Positions 1-6,377 of a stretch of 7,050 bases of DNA are shown here, piece by piece. The DNA lies in assembly GCA_025996655.1 (NCBI GenBank), contig BNTO01000043.1, positions 1 through 7,050 on the forward strand, in the 5' to 3' direction. Below the pieces are notes generated by a model. That model did no database searches, had not been told where the DNA came from, and worked only from the letters and a program-made list of their open reading frames with translations. Within the stretch, counting starts at the first letter, position 1; every line of letters starts with the position of its first letter. The stretch comes from Alphaproteobacteria bacterium (lineage in GTDB: Bacteria; Pseudomonadota; Alphaproteobacteria; BNTO01). The position numbers and the translations under genes are program-made.

Positions 1-381
1 CAAGTTGAGCGCAGGGGCAGAACGATAAAAGAAGCAACGGTTAAGAAGTATTATTACAAAGACGAAGAGTCCTTAAAGAATCATTTAAAAGATTTTATCA
101 ATGCCTATAACTTGGGGAAAAGATTGACGGCGATAAAAGGGTTTACCCCCGTAGAATTTGTTGCTAAAAAGAGGGGGAAAGAGTCGACGGAGTTTGCTCA
201 AGAATTATACAACAAGAATTTGGGACTAGACAATAACGAAATATGTGATTCTTGTTATAGGTTTGATATGAAAAATTTTTTAAGACTCGTTGCATGTAGC
301 GCTGCACTTCTTGGCCCGGCTAGTATAGGGACAACCGATACGAAAAACAGAGTGCCCGCAGGGTTTAGCTTCGACCGATAA
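1..381 (+). pseudogene. IS481-family transposase, C-terminal fragment with 3' run-on
   Basis: The frame is open from the first base and ends at TAA 379-381. Its first 55 or so residues match what I know of the end of the IS481-family DDE integrase-like transposase: QVERRGRTIKEATVKKYYY, a stretch with KDFINAYNLGKRL, then KGFTPVEFVAKK. This part of the rve-type catalytic core follows the last catalytic acidic residue region. The upstream part of the gene is outside the window, so it is unclear whether the whole element is intact. IS481 transposases normally stop soon after a segment like NPIHQIPGLNT; here the equivalent NKNLGLDNN (about 214-240) does not stop, and the frame runs about 45 residues into DNA that does not look like transposase. 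The element has therefore probably lost its own stop or its right end. I could not identify the terminal inverted repeat. Confidence 0.75.
268..381 (+). CDS. Possible signal-peptide start of a truncated secreted protein
   Basis: An ATG at 268, in the same frame as the transposase remnant, opens a 37-residue peptide beginning MKNFLRLVACSAALLGPASIG. That is a short basic n-region and a hydrophobic core with small residues toward a possible signal-peptidase site, followed by a polar stretch to two consecutive stops at 379-384. The look is of a Sec signal peptide with the mature protein missing. It may be the 5' remnant of a host gene next to the insertion sequence, or chance translation of flanking DNA. 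The ribosome-binding site is weak (AGG near 258). I do not recognise a family. Confidence 0.25.
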   Translation: MKNFLRLVACSAALLGPASIGTTDTKNRVPAGFSFDR

Positions 382-590
382 TAGATACGGGAAATTGCAA
401 GAGATGCACCACTGTATAGATTTTTACGCAGGAACCAATAGACCTCTCGGTGAGGAGAGCAAAAAAAAAGAGAAAAAGAAAGGAGTGATTTTGAGAGGGA
501 GAACGAAAAAAAACGCTTCCCCCTCTATTCTTTTTAAAATTGTGCGTAGTAGACTTAAAGGAGAGGTAGTGAGTTGGTTCTTAAAAACGT
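382..590. other. Intergenic stretch without a convincing gene
   Basis: This purine-rich stretch separates the IS remnant from the Sel1-repeat gene. An open plus frame crosses it, but it encodes a lysine/arginine-rich low-complexity peptide created by A-rich runs and resembles no protein family. A Shine-Dalgarno-like AAAGGAG lies at 557-563. A TAAAAT at 535-540 could be a -10 box, but I see no good -35 at the right distance. The promoter of the downstream gene is presumably here, since nothing upstream is co-oriented and intact. Confidence 0.5.
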
Positions 591-1283
591 ATGAAAAAAA
601 CTTTAAAAACATATCTTCTTTTGTCTTCGGCCTTTTTTTTGAGCCGTTGTGCTCCTGTTAAAACAGACGATCTTGAAAAGAGCCCAGTTGTTGCAGAAAA
701 AAAAGTTGAGGCAAAAAAGGTTTCTACGCCTGTCGTAGAGGCTGCGGCCCGAAAGGCGCCCGCCGCGGACGCTCAAAAGCCAACCGCGTTGCTTAAGGCT
801 GTTTCGAAACAAGGCCAAACGGCGGAGGATTTGGTCCTCCAAGCGGAGAAACTTTATTACGGGTTGAATGGTCCCACGGATATTAAAAAAGGTTTGAAAT
901 TGCTCACGAAAGCGGCCGAAAAGGGAAGTGGTTATGCCTGTCGGCGCATGGGCTTGGAATACAGTGATTTTGCGTTTAATGATTTGACGCCGCGCGATGA
1001 TAAGAAGGCGAGGGCATGGTTTGAAAAGGGGGCAGGATTAGGCGATTCGGAGAGCGTTTTCTATTTGTCGGAATTTTATTTTGAGGGTCGAGGCGGTGCG
1101 AAAGATTCGGTGAAAGCGACAGAGCTTTTGATTCGAGCCGCGCGCATGAAGAGCCGAGCCGCCGCGCACCGTGTGGTGAAATTGGCTAAGAAAGGGGCCG
1201 TGACCATCTCAGAAAGCGATAAGCGGGATTTTTATATTCTCGATAAGCAGCTTAGAGATTCCGTGACGCTTTCTTTGGATTGA
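591..1283 (+). CDS. Sel1-repeat envelope protein with signal peptide (possible lipoprotein)
   Basis: This gene encodes 230 residues. The N-terminus MKKTLKTYLLLSSAFFLSRC is a clear export signal: basic start, hydrophobic core, and a cysteine at residue 20. The cysteine suggests a lipoprotein, but the lipobox would read LSRC, and arginine before the cysteine is atypical, so lipidation is uncertain. Residues 25-75 are a charged Ala/Lys/Pro/Val-rich linker. From about residue 80 to 190 there are roughly three Sel1-like repeats, helical pairs with the family spacing: AEKLYYGLNG, then GLKLLTKAAEKGSGYA; KKARAWFEKGAGLGDSESVF; and KATELLIRAARMKSRAAA. Sel1 repeats serve as protein-protein scaffolds, so a periplasmic adaptor role is inferred; no specific partner is visible. 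The start is fixed by an in-frame TAA at 582-584. The only good SD is 27 bases upstream of this ATG, which is unusual. The terminator at 1321-1348 makes this a single-gene transcript. Confidence 0.8.
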   Translation: MKKTLKTYLLLSSAFFLSRCAPVKTDDLEKSPVVAEKKVEAKKVSTPVVEAAARKAPAADAQKPTALLKAVSKQGQTAEDLVLQAEKLYYGLNGPTDIKKGLKLLTKAAEKGSGYACRRMGLEYSDFAFNDLTPRDDKKARAWFEKGAGLGDSESVFYLSEFYFEGRGGAKDSVKATELLIRAARMKSRAAAHRVVKLAKKGAVTISESDKRDFYILDKQLRDSVTLSLD

Positions 1284-1320
1284 CGGGGAGACGCTTTCGG
1301 AGCGGAAATATTCTTTGTGA

Positions 1321-1348
1321 AAAAGAGCCCGCAAGGGCTTTTTTTTTG
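1321..1348 (+). terminator. Intrinsic terminator after the Sel1-repeat gene
   Basis: The hairpin pairs AGCCC (1328-1332) with GGGCT (1336-1340) around a GCAA tetraloop (1332-1336 region), is extended by A-U pairs and one G.U pair below, and is followed by a run of eight T. A GNRA loop, a GC stem and a U-tract are the classical rho-independent layout. The upstream A-run could also make it work weakly for minus-strand transcripts. Confidence 0.85.
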
Positions 1349-1469
1349 TGGTCCGAGTCCGGCAGAAATTAAACGTGCAAAAGTTCAATAAGAAATATTA
1401 TGGAAAAAATGTAATAAATTTCAAGGAAAGGACAACAGCAACGGAACGGCATGCATCCAGAGAACGACC
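1349..1469 (+). promoter_or_regulatory. Leader and probable promoter region of mlaE-mlaF
   Basis: This AT-rich stretch lies between a terminator and the first gene of the mlaE-mlaF pair, so a promoter is expected here. It contains -10-like boxes (TATTAT at 1396-1401, TAATAA at 1412-1417), but none has a convincing -35 at 16-18 bases, so I do not pick one. A strong SD-like AAGGAAAGG lies at about 1422-1430, nineteen or more bases from the nearest ATG. The location is inferred from context rather than from a recognised motif. Confidence 0.3.
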
Positions 1470-2285
1470 ATGCTACACTTAAAGGAGAAAGAAAAAACAA
1501 AAAAGGCGTGTGTGAATTTCTTAGCTTATATTGGCCGAGGTTTTTTGAGCTTTCTGCAATCGTGTGGGAAAAGTGCCCTCTTTTTGAAAAAGACGGTCTT
1601 TTGTGGCCTAACGCGCCCGTATTATGGCAAGCAAATCAGAAAACAATTGATGGAAATAGGATTTTATTCGCTGCCTGTCATCGGCCTAACGTCCATTTTT
1701 ACGGGCATCGTCCTGGCCTTGCAAAGTTACACCGGATTTTCGCGTTTTTCTGCCCAAGGTGCTTTGCCCACCCTTGTTGTCTTGTGTGTTACGCGAGAAT
1801 TGGGGCCTGTTATTGCGGCCCTCATGTTTTCGGGGCGTGTTGGCGCAACGATCGCCGCCGAAATTGCAACCATGAAAGTTACGGAACAAATTGACGCCCT
1901 CTCAACTCTTTCAACCTGTGTTTATCGCTATTTGTATTGGCCTCGCATTTTGGCGGGGTTGCTTACGCTGCCTTTGTTGGTTTTTATAGCGGATGTGCTT
2001 GGCGTTTTTGGTGGATTTCTGATTGCCGTGTATCAGTTGGGCTTTAATGCGGAACAATATTTAAAGAGAACGGTTGAGTTTTTGACGTTTGAGGACGTTT
2101 CCTTTGGGTTGATTAAGGCAGCCTTTTTTGGCGTCACAACGGCTCTCATGGGCTGCTACCAAGGCGCGAACGCTAAAGATGGCGCCGCGGGCGTGGGACG
2201 TGCCACCATGAACGCCGTTGTCTATTCCTCGATTGCCGTTATGTTTCTCGATTATTTACTGACAACGATTTTGTTTCATAAATAA
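1470..2285 (+). CDS. mlaE: MlaE-family ABC transporter permease (lipid asymmetry maintenance)
   Basis: This 271-residue membrane protein of the MlaE family is the permease of the inner-membrane MCE-type ABC complex that moves phospholipids between inner and outer membrane. The hallmark segment is at residues 109-143: RELGPVIAALMFSGRVGATI followed by AAEIATMKVTEQIDAL. Other family positions are YWPRILAG (156-163), GLIKAAFFG (213-221) and GVGRATMNAVV (241-251). Hydrophobic segments at roughly 65-88, 100-125, 155-190, 213-230 and 248-268 form the transmembrane core; residues 1-60 form the amphipathic N-terminal region. The ATG at 1470 has only a weak AGAG-type SD. A strong AAAGGAG lies inside the frame (1480-1486) without a start at usable distance, so the true start may be slightly different. 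The partner ATPase mlaF follows after 39 bases. The usual third subunit, MlaD (MCE domain), is not adjacent. Confidence 0.93.
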   Translation: MLHLKEKEKTKKACVNFLAYIGRGFLSFLQSCGKSALFLKKTVFCGLTRPYYGKQIRKQLMEIGFYSLPVIGLTSIFTGIVLALQSYTGFSRFSAQGALPTLVVLCVTRELGPVIAALMFSGRVGATIAAEIATMKVTEQIDALSTLSTCVYRYLYWPRILAGLLTLPLLVFIADVLGVFGGFLIAVYQLGFNAEQYLKRTVEFLTFEDVSFGLIKAAFFGVTTALMGCYQGANAKDGAAGVGRATMNAVVYSSIAVMFLDYLLTTILFHK

Positions 2286-2324
2286 TTTAGTCTGAAAGTT
2301 ATCTTACTTTAAGGAGAGGCCCTC

Positions 2325-3080
2325 ATGTTAAAAATTCGCGATTTGCACGTCACGCTTAACGAAAAGCGCGTTTTGAGTGGCGTTGATTTGGACCTTCAGG
2401 AAGGCGAGTCCCTTATTATACTGGGGTGCTCGGGCACAGGGAAGTCGGTTTTGCTGAAAACAATTTTAGGCCTTCTTCCTAAAGATTCTGGAACGATAAG
2501 CGTTGATGGCGTGGATCTGGACAAAGCGACCCCCGAAGAAGAAACAAAAGTGAGACATAGGATGGGCATGCTTTTTCAGGGAAGCGCGCTTTTTGATAGC
2601 CTCACCCTTTGGGAAAACGTTGCGTTTGGCCTTATTTATGGGCGAAAAATGCCGCCTGAGGAAGCCAAACCCCTTGCTCTTGCTGCCATGGAGAAAGTGG
2701 AGCTTGATCGAAAAATGGCGTCTCTTATGCCGGCTTCTTTGTCGGGTGGTATGCAAAAACGCGTGGGCTTAGCGCGTACTCTTATTCTTGAGCCGCGCAT
2801 GATTTTCTTTGATGAGCCGACGACGGGCTTGGACCCCATTACAAGCGGAATTGTCAATGATCTCATTGTCCAAGCTGTTAAGGGCTTAAACATTGGAAGT
2901 ATCACCATTACGCACGATTTAAATAGCGTTCATAAAATCGCCGACCGCATTTGTTTTCTGTTTGAAGGCAAAATTATTTGGACAGGTTCGCTGAAAGGCC
3001 TGGATACAACGGAAAATCCTTATATGCGCCAATTTTTGGACGCGAAGCCTAGCGGACCTTTGACCGAAAATCGCCCCTAG
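2325..3080 (+). CDS. mlaF: MlaF-family ABC transporter ATP-binding protein
   Basis: This 251-residue cytoplasmic ATPase energises the MlaE permease. All ABC motifs are present: Walker A GCSGTGKS (34-41), Q-loop at Q85 within LFQGSALFDSLTLWENVAF, signature LSGGMQKRVGLAR (139-151), Walker B MIFFDEPTTGLDP (159-171) with catalytic E164, and the switch histidine H197 in ITHDLNS. The segment after the Q-loop (GSALFDSLTLWENVAF) and the GGMQKR form of the signature are typical of the MlaF/Ttg2A group rather than amino-acid or sugar ABC ATPases. The start at 2325 is well supported by AAGGAG at 2311-2316, eight bases away. The position 39 bases after mlaE implies one transcript and one complex. No clear terminator follows the stop; A-rich DNA leads into the yraN promoter candidate. 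Confidence 0.95.
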   Translation: MLKIRDLHVTLNEKRVLSGVDLDLQEGESLIILGCSGTGKSVLLKTILGLLPKDSGTISVDGVDLDKATPEEETKVRHRMGMLFQGSALFDSLTLWENVAFGLIYGRKMPPEEAKPLALAAMEKVELDRKMASLMPASLSGGMQKRVGLARTLILEPRMIFFDEPTTGLDPITSGIVNDLIVQAVKGLNIGSITITHDLNSVHKIADRICFLFEGKIIWTGSLKGLDTTENPYMRQFLDAKPSGPLTENRP

Positions 3081-3083
3081 GGA

Positions 3084-3112
3084 TTTCAAAAAAAGAAAAA
3101 GAGTGTTATAAT
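3084..3112 (+). promoter_or_regulatory. Candidate sigma-70-type promoter for yraN
   Basis: A perfect TATAAT at 3107-3112 is preceded, 17 bases upstream, by TTTCAA (3084-3089), a weak match to the -35 consensus. It lies just upstream of the yraN SD. The -10 is part of a 7-bp inverted repeat, TTATAAT-AAAA-ATTATAA (3106-3123), which may only reflect AT content. If the promoter is active, transcription would start almost on top of the SD, giving a very short leader. This is inference from motif spacing only. Confidence 0.4.
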
Positions 3113-3142
3113 AAAAATTATAAAGGAGAATAAAGGGAAAAC

Positions 3143-3577
3143 ATGGTTGCCGCTCTGAAATACAGCCCTTGTCCTGCGCAAACAAAAGAGAGCTTCCCGA
3201 GAGCCGCCAATACAAGCGTGCCCACGTCTTATCAAAAAGGCGTTGATGCCGAGAAACATGTTGCGTTTTTCTTAGAACGGCACGGCTACGATGTTCTTTG
3301 TAAACGGTATAAAACATCTGTTGGCGAAATTGATATTGTCGCCTTTAAAGACAACATTCTCCACATTGTTGAGGTAAAAAATCGCAAGCTTTTACACCAA
3401 GCGCGTGTGGCTATTTCAGAAAAACAAAAGGCGCGCCTTGCTCAGGCTGCGGAACTTTTTCTTGCCGAATCCGCCCAAAATCTTGCTATAGAGGGCGTAC
3501 AAATGGATGCTGTTTTTGTTGCAGGCACTACGATTTACCATCTTGAAAGAGCTTGGGATCCCGTAGATTCCTTCTAA
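3143..3577 (+). CDS. yraN: YraN / UPF0102 family protein, predicted nuclease fold
   Basis: This 144-residue protein of the UPF0102 (YraN) family has a restriction-endonuclease-like fold whose cellular role is poorly defined. The core begins at about residue 31 with QKGVDAEKHVAFFLERHGYD; GEIDIVA (61-67) and IVEVKNR (75-81) supply the E-x-D and E-x-K residues expected of the PD-(D/E)XK active site; K94/K96 and the alanine-rich helix (100-110) match the family's later helix. The family is usually about 120 residues, so the first 30 or so form a Ser/Pro/Thr-rich extension. AAAGGG at 3132-3137, five bases from the ATG, supports this start. It lies 62 bases after mlaF and 50 bases before mtaB, probably co-transcribed with mtaB. 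It is likely a cytosolic DNA-metabolism protein, but no substrate can be assigned. Confidence 0.9.
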   Translation: MVAALKYSPCPAQTKESFPRAANTSVPTSYQKGVDAEKHVAFFLERHGYDVLCKRYKTSVGEIDIVAFKDNILHIVEVKNRKLLHQARVAISEKQKARLAQAAELFLAESAQNLAIEGVQMDAVFVAGTTIYHLERAWDPVDSF

Positions 3578-3627
3578 AACCGCGTGCTATTCTCTTTGCT
3601 AGCGAGCAAAAGGCCTTCCTAACTTCT

Positions 3628-4920
3628 ATGGCGGAAAATTCTAAAGAAGACCCTAAAGTCGTGACCTTTGGTTGTCGCTTAAATACGCTCGAATCGGAAA
3701 AAATAAAACAATGGTTAGGCGAACAAGAGGAACAAAATGTTATTGTCGTTAATACTTGTGCCGTAACAGCGGAGGCGGAACGCCAAGCGCGCCAAAAAAT
3801 TCGCCACCTCAAAAAGGCGTATCCTCAAAAACGCATTATTGTTACAGGGTGTTCGGCCACGCTCGATCCTCGTTCCTACGAAAACATGCCACAAGTGGAT
3901 CGCGTTTTAGTGAATCGTGAGAAAACGCCCCACTCTTTTGACCTGTCTTTGCTGCCGCCTCCTTCTCCTCATGCCCTTCCTGTGTTCTCCGCCCTCCCCT
4001 CCCCCCTCCCCTCCCCTTCTGAATTTTTATCGGGATTTGAACAACGTGTTCGCGCCTTCTTACAAATCCAAACGGGGTGCAACAATACCTGTTCCTTTTG
4101 CGTTATTCGCCTTGCTCGTGGGAAATCGGTCAGTTTTCCTTTTGAAACTATTTTGCAACAAGCCAAAATATTTGCGGAAAAAGGGTTTTGCGAAATCAAT
4201 CTCACGGGAATTGATATTGCTTCTTACAGCGAGGGAGACCACAATTTGGGAACGCTTCTTCGCGATCTTCTCCAGAATCTCCCCGATTCCGTTCGCTTTC
4301 GTCTCTCGTCTTTGGATCCTGCCGCTCTTTCCGAGGAACTTTATGAGGTTATGAAAAACCCACGTGTTCTTCCCCATTGGCACCTCAGTTTACAATCAGG
4401 CGATCCTTCTGTTTTACGCCGGATGTTGCGTCGCCATCAACCGGAAGATGTACGCCACTTGGCACAAAAAATTCGCACGCTTCGCCCTGAAATCGCTCTT
4501 GGTGCAGATCTTATCGTTGGCTTTCCTGGAGAAACGGAGGACATGTTTCAAAAAACGTGTGACCTTGTACGCGCATGCAACGTTTCCCTCTTGCACATTT
4601 TTCCTTATTCCGATCGCCCTCACACCGTTGCGAGTCAGCTTGGTCCCAAAGTCACACGTGCCGAGAAAAAAGAGCGGCTTCAACACCTTCAAATTCTTGG
4701 CCAAGAGATTTTGCAAAAAGAAATGAAAAATCTTGTCGGCCAAACGGTTCTTGTCCTTTTGGAAAAGAAAAAAGGGGGAGTTTTCTGGGGAAAGACCGAA
4801 CATTTTTTCGCTGTCCAAGCGCAGGGAGAATCTCTTCCGCTTGGCACATTCCTGCCTCTTCGCCTTACCCATGTATTATGCGAAGATGGGAGATTTTTCC
4901 TATCCGGCGTTTCCGTATAA
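3628..4920 (+). CDS. mtaB: tRNA (N6-L-threonylcarbamoyladenosine-37) methylthiotransferase MtaB
   Basis: This radical-SAM enzyme converts t6A to ms2t6A at position 37 of ANN-decoding tRNAs. Numbered from ATG 3628 (430 residues): the UPF0004 domain carries cysteines C16 (TFGCRLN), C44 (NTCAVT) and C75 (TGCSAT) for the auxiliary [4Fe-4S] cluster; the radical-SAM motif is C151-x3-C155-x2-C158 in IQTGCNNTCSFC; the C-terminal part from about 365 (LVGQTVLVLLEKKK) is the TRAM RNA-binding domain. NTCAVTAEAERQARQ and FGCRLN are typical of MtaB rather than MiaB or RimO. The frame is open back to 3553, inside yraN, but homology begins at about residue 11 here, so ATG 3628 is preferred; the only SD-like AAAAGG is 14 bases away. 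A proline/serine-rich insert (about 110-131) joins the first two domains and is encoded by an unusual C-run tract. Confidence 0.93.
   Translation: MAENSKEDPKVVTFGCRLNTLESEKIKQWLGEQEEQNVIVVNTCAVTAEAERQARQKIRHLKKAYPQKRIIVTGCSATLDPRSYENMPQVDRVLVNREKTPHSFDLSLLPPPSPHALPVFSALPSPLPSPSEFLSGFEQRVRAFLQIQTGCNNTCSFCVIRLARGKSVSFPFETILQQAKIFAEKGFCEINLTGIDIASYSEGDHNLGTLLRDLLQNLPDSVRFRLSSLDPAALSEELYEVMKNPRVLPHWHLSLQSGDPSVLRRMLRRHQPEDVRHLAQKIRTLRPEIALGADLIVGFPGETEDMFQKTCDLVRACNVSLLHIFPYSDRPHTVASQLGPKVTRAEKKERLQHLQILGQEILQKEMKNLVGQTVLVLLEKKKGGVFWGKTEHFFAVQAQGESLPLGTFLPLRLTHVLCEDGRFFLSGVSV
3992..4016 (+). repeat. C-run low-complexity tract (G-quadruplex motif on minus strand)
   Basis: Five runs of three to six C are each separated by a single T (ccc-t-cccc-t-cccccc-t-cccc-t-cccc). 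It is in frame inside mtaB and encodes LPSPLPSP. The complementary (template) strand has five G-runs with one-base loops, the loop length associated with the most stable quadruplexes. Confidence 0.8.
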
Positions 4921-4940
4921 CACAGGACCCGCCCCACAAA

Positions 4941-4968
4941 ATCTAGAAGCCGCGCGGTAAATCTAGAA
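4941..4968. repeat. Short direct repeat at the mtaB / prs-like junction
   Basis: ATCTAGAA occurs at 4941-4948 and again at 4961-4968, each followed by a CG-rich stretch and separated by a small CCGCGCGG palindrome (4950-4957). It spans the stop codon and last codons of the minus-strand gene. No T-tract follows the palindrome on either strand, so it is not a recognisable terminator between the convergent genes. Significance unknown. Confidence 0.35.
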
Positions 4969-5776
4969 TGCGCGACAATAAAAAATCAGCAAAAGGGATT
5001 TTGAAAAGAGAGGATTGCGAAGGGCCCTCAAAAATGTCCAACGTCACAAGATCAATGCCCTGCAAAGAAGGATCCCAATCTGAAGAAAGGACATGCGTAA
5101 CAACAGCAATAATGCGAAAGATGCCCATGCGCTTTAAGGACGTTATGGCTGCTTCTAATGTTTCCCCTGAATCCAAAATATCGTCTCTCACAATACATGT
5201 TCGAAAAGAAGGCGGAATGTCGGGCAAAGAGACCAAGCACTCGCGTTCCATCCTTTTTTTCTCGGCAATAAACACAGGCAGTTGAAGCACCTGACCTAGC
5301 CGGGTTGCTCGCCTTAAAGAACCTTTATCGGGGCCTAACACAAAAGTCGTTTTTTCATCGAAGGAAAAGCCTTGAAGGGCTTTTGCGAAAAAATCCGAAA
5401 GATCCTCGTCCCTCAAAAAAGGAAACGACGTTTTAGACATATGAAAGTCAAAAGTTTGAATTTTGCGGAAATCCGAATAAAGGGCAGAGAAACTTTCCAA
5501 ATTTCGTGCATACGGCACAAAAGGAATACAAAAGGGCAAGACGGGAAATTTTTTGTTGAGCAACTGTGCGCATAAAAAAGTTTTATTCGGAGAGAGAAAA
5601 GGGAGCTGAAGGACAAGGTCCTTCGCCCCTCCAGAAAAAGCGCCTAACTCCATTTCTCCGCTCGAGTGCGTTTTGATGGGAATTTTCTCTACACAAACCC
5701 CTCGGGCCTCCACCGCTTGAAAAAAAGATCGACAAAAAGAAGAATCCGCTCCTGCCACTAAAATTTTTGAACGCAT
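4943..5776 (-). CDS. Divergent ribose-phosphate pyrophosphokinase (PRPP synthetase)-like protein
   Basis: This 277-residue protein has the double phosphoribosyltransferase-fold pattern of PRPP synthetase, which makes PRPP from ribose-5-phosphate and ATP. Recognisable elements in order: HSSGEMEL (37-44) where family members have SDGE; FVPYARN (86-92), the conserved PYAR; FDFH (109-112), matching the DLH position; VLGPDKGSLRRA (146-157), matching the SPD-x-GG-x-RA segment; EKKR (172-175) in place of the catalytic-loop K-R-R; and RDDILDSGETL (197-207), the PRPP-binding loop, canonically DD-x-x-D-T-x-GT. It is shorter than bacterial Prs (about 310-320) and several consensus positions differ (no SDGE aspartate, no QDR after PYAR, SGET for TxGT). 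It may be a paralogue with altered activity. The ATG at 5776 has GAGG (5782-5785) five bases upstream. It converges on mtaB with a 22-base gap. Confidence 0.7.
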   Translation of the reverse strand: MRSKILVAGADSSFCRSFFQAVEARGVCVEKIPIKTHSSGEMELGAFSGGAKDLVLQLPFLSPNKTFLCAQLLNKKFPVLPFCIPFVPYARNLESFSALYSDFRKIQTFDFHMSKTSFPFLRDEDLSDFFAKALQGFSFDEKTTFVLGPDKGSLRRATRLGQVLQLPVFIAEKKRMERECLVSLPDIPPSFRTCIVRDDILDSGETLEAAITSLKRMGIFRIIAVVTHVLSSDWDPSLQGIDLVTLDIFEGPSQSSLFKIPFADFLLSRILDLPRGF

Positions 5777-5904
5777 CTCTCCTCGTTTCTAAAGGGGCCT
5801 CCTTGCAAAGTAACGAAACGGCGCCACAAATGTGAAATCATTCAAAAAGGACTAACCAAAAGCCACTACTTTTCAAAATTATAGGCCGTTTTAATCAGCA
5901 TAGA
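5777..5904. other. Intergenic region upstream of the prs-like gene
   Basis: This stretch holds the 5' leader of the minus-strand prs-like gene. On the minus strand a second SD-like AAGGAGG lies further upstream (about 5800-5806) of the gene's own GAGG, and a TATAAT lies at 5878-5883 with no clear -35. The plus-strand frame through 5836-5904 is open but I recognise nothing in it; it might be the first residues of the decayed intein segment that follows. Confidence 0.4.
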
Positions 5905-6377
5905 ACATGTGTTTTTGATGTAAAAAAATATGGTTTCTGCCGTTGAAGTGCACCCAAAGAAGAGCGACTCGTTTTTGATTGGGTTTGATTAAAAGATCTT
6001 TGCTACCTCAAAACAGAAGGAACCTTTGCTGTTGAGGGCTGAAGATTACGCTGAACTTTCGAAAACTTTTCAAGGAAATTTCAACCTTGCAAAATCCACC
6101 ATCGATTTTCCCAAACAGGAATTACCTCTGGATCCTTACTTTTTCGGATTACTTCTGGGAGACAGGAGTTTTCGTGAAAGCCAAATAGAGTTCACAACAC
6201 CAGATGCCGAGGTTATCGAGTATTTATACAAAATAGATGAATCCAATCAATGGCCAGTAAAAATTAACAAACTCAAAAACAATCTTTCCGATCATTATTA
6301 TTTTAAGAAGTCGTTGGATGGAATTGGTTCACTCAAGCAAATCATTGCTTCGCTTGGGCTTTATAATCACAAATCCG
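5905..6377 (+). pseudogene. Decayed intein-type LAGLIDADG (DOD) homing endonuclease, truncated
   Basis: The readable part (5993-6377) has the layout of the endonuclease half of a bacterial intein: an RAEDYAEL helix, then IDFPKQELPLDPYFFGLLLG, which is the lead-in and first DOD/LAGLIDADG helix (residues FFGLLLGDRS, 6140-6169), then IEFTTPDAEVIEYL, and finally LKQIIASLGLYNHKS. In the family this last block is followed by a KFIP-E-Y segment, the second DOD motif (LMDTDG) and the intein C-terminal His-Asn block; all are missing because the palindromic element begins at 6378. The first motif has kept its acidic residue (D in GDRS), but the glycine after it is arginine. Upstream, MVSAVEVHPKKSDSFLIGFD (5930-5989) resembles the beta-rich splicing-domain segment, but it ends in a TAA (5990-5992), and reading further back (TCVFDVKKYG, about 5905-5934) needs a frameshift at an A7 run (5922-5928). 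No extein is identifiable. Not functional as encoded. Confidence 0.65.

Noticed and set aside
395..661. An 88-codon plus-strand frame (TTG start) through the purine-rich intergenic DNA
   Set aside because: Its composition is lysine/arginine-rich from A-runs, it has no recognisable motif, and it overlaps the signal peptide of the Sel1 gene. Only its last part is mentioned, as a possible short overlapping frame.
1451..1894. 147-codon frame overlapping the start of mlaE
   Set aside because: It is a shifted-frame shadow of the clearly conserved mlaE sequence, with Cys/His/Trp-rich composition typical of out-of-frame translation.
3106..3123. Inverted repeat TTATAAT-AAAA-ATTATAA as an operator or terminator
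   Set aside because: It is pure A/T, only 7 bp per arm and overlaps the -10 candidate. It is a weak hairpin without a T-tract and is likely a by-product of composition.
3917..4946. Several open frames on both strands over mtaB
   Set aside because: They overlap a gene with complete catalytic motifs and show no family features of their own.
4950..4957. CCGCGCGG palindrome as a bidirectional terminator between mtaB and the prs-like gene
   Set aside because: It is a short perfect palindrome with no loop and no T-tract on either side.
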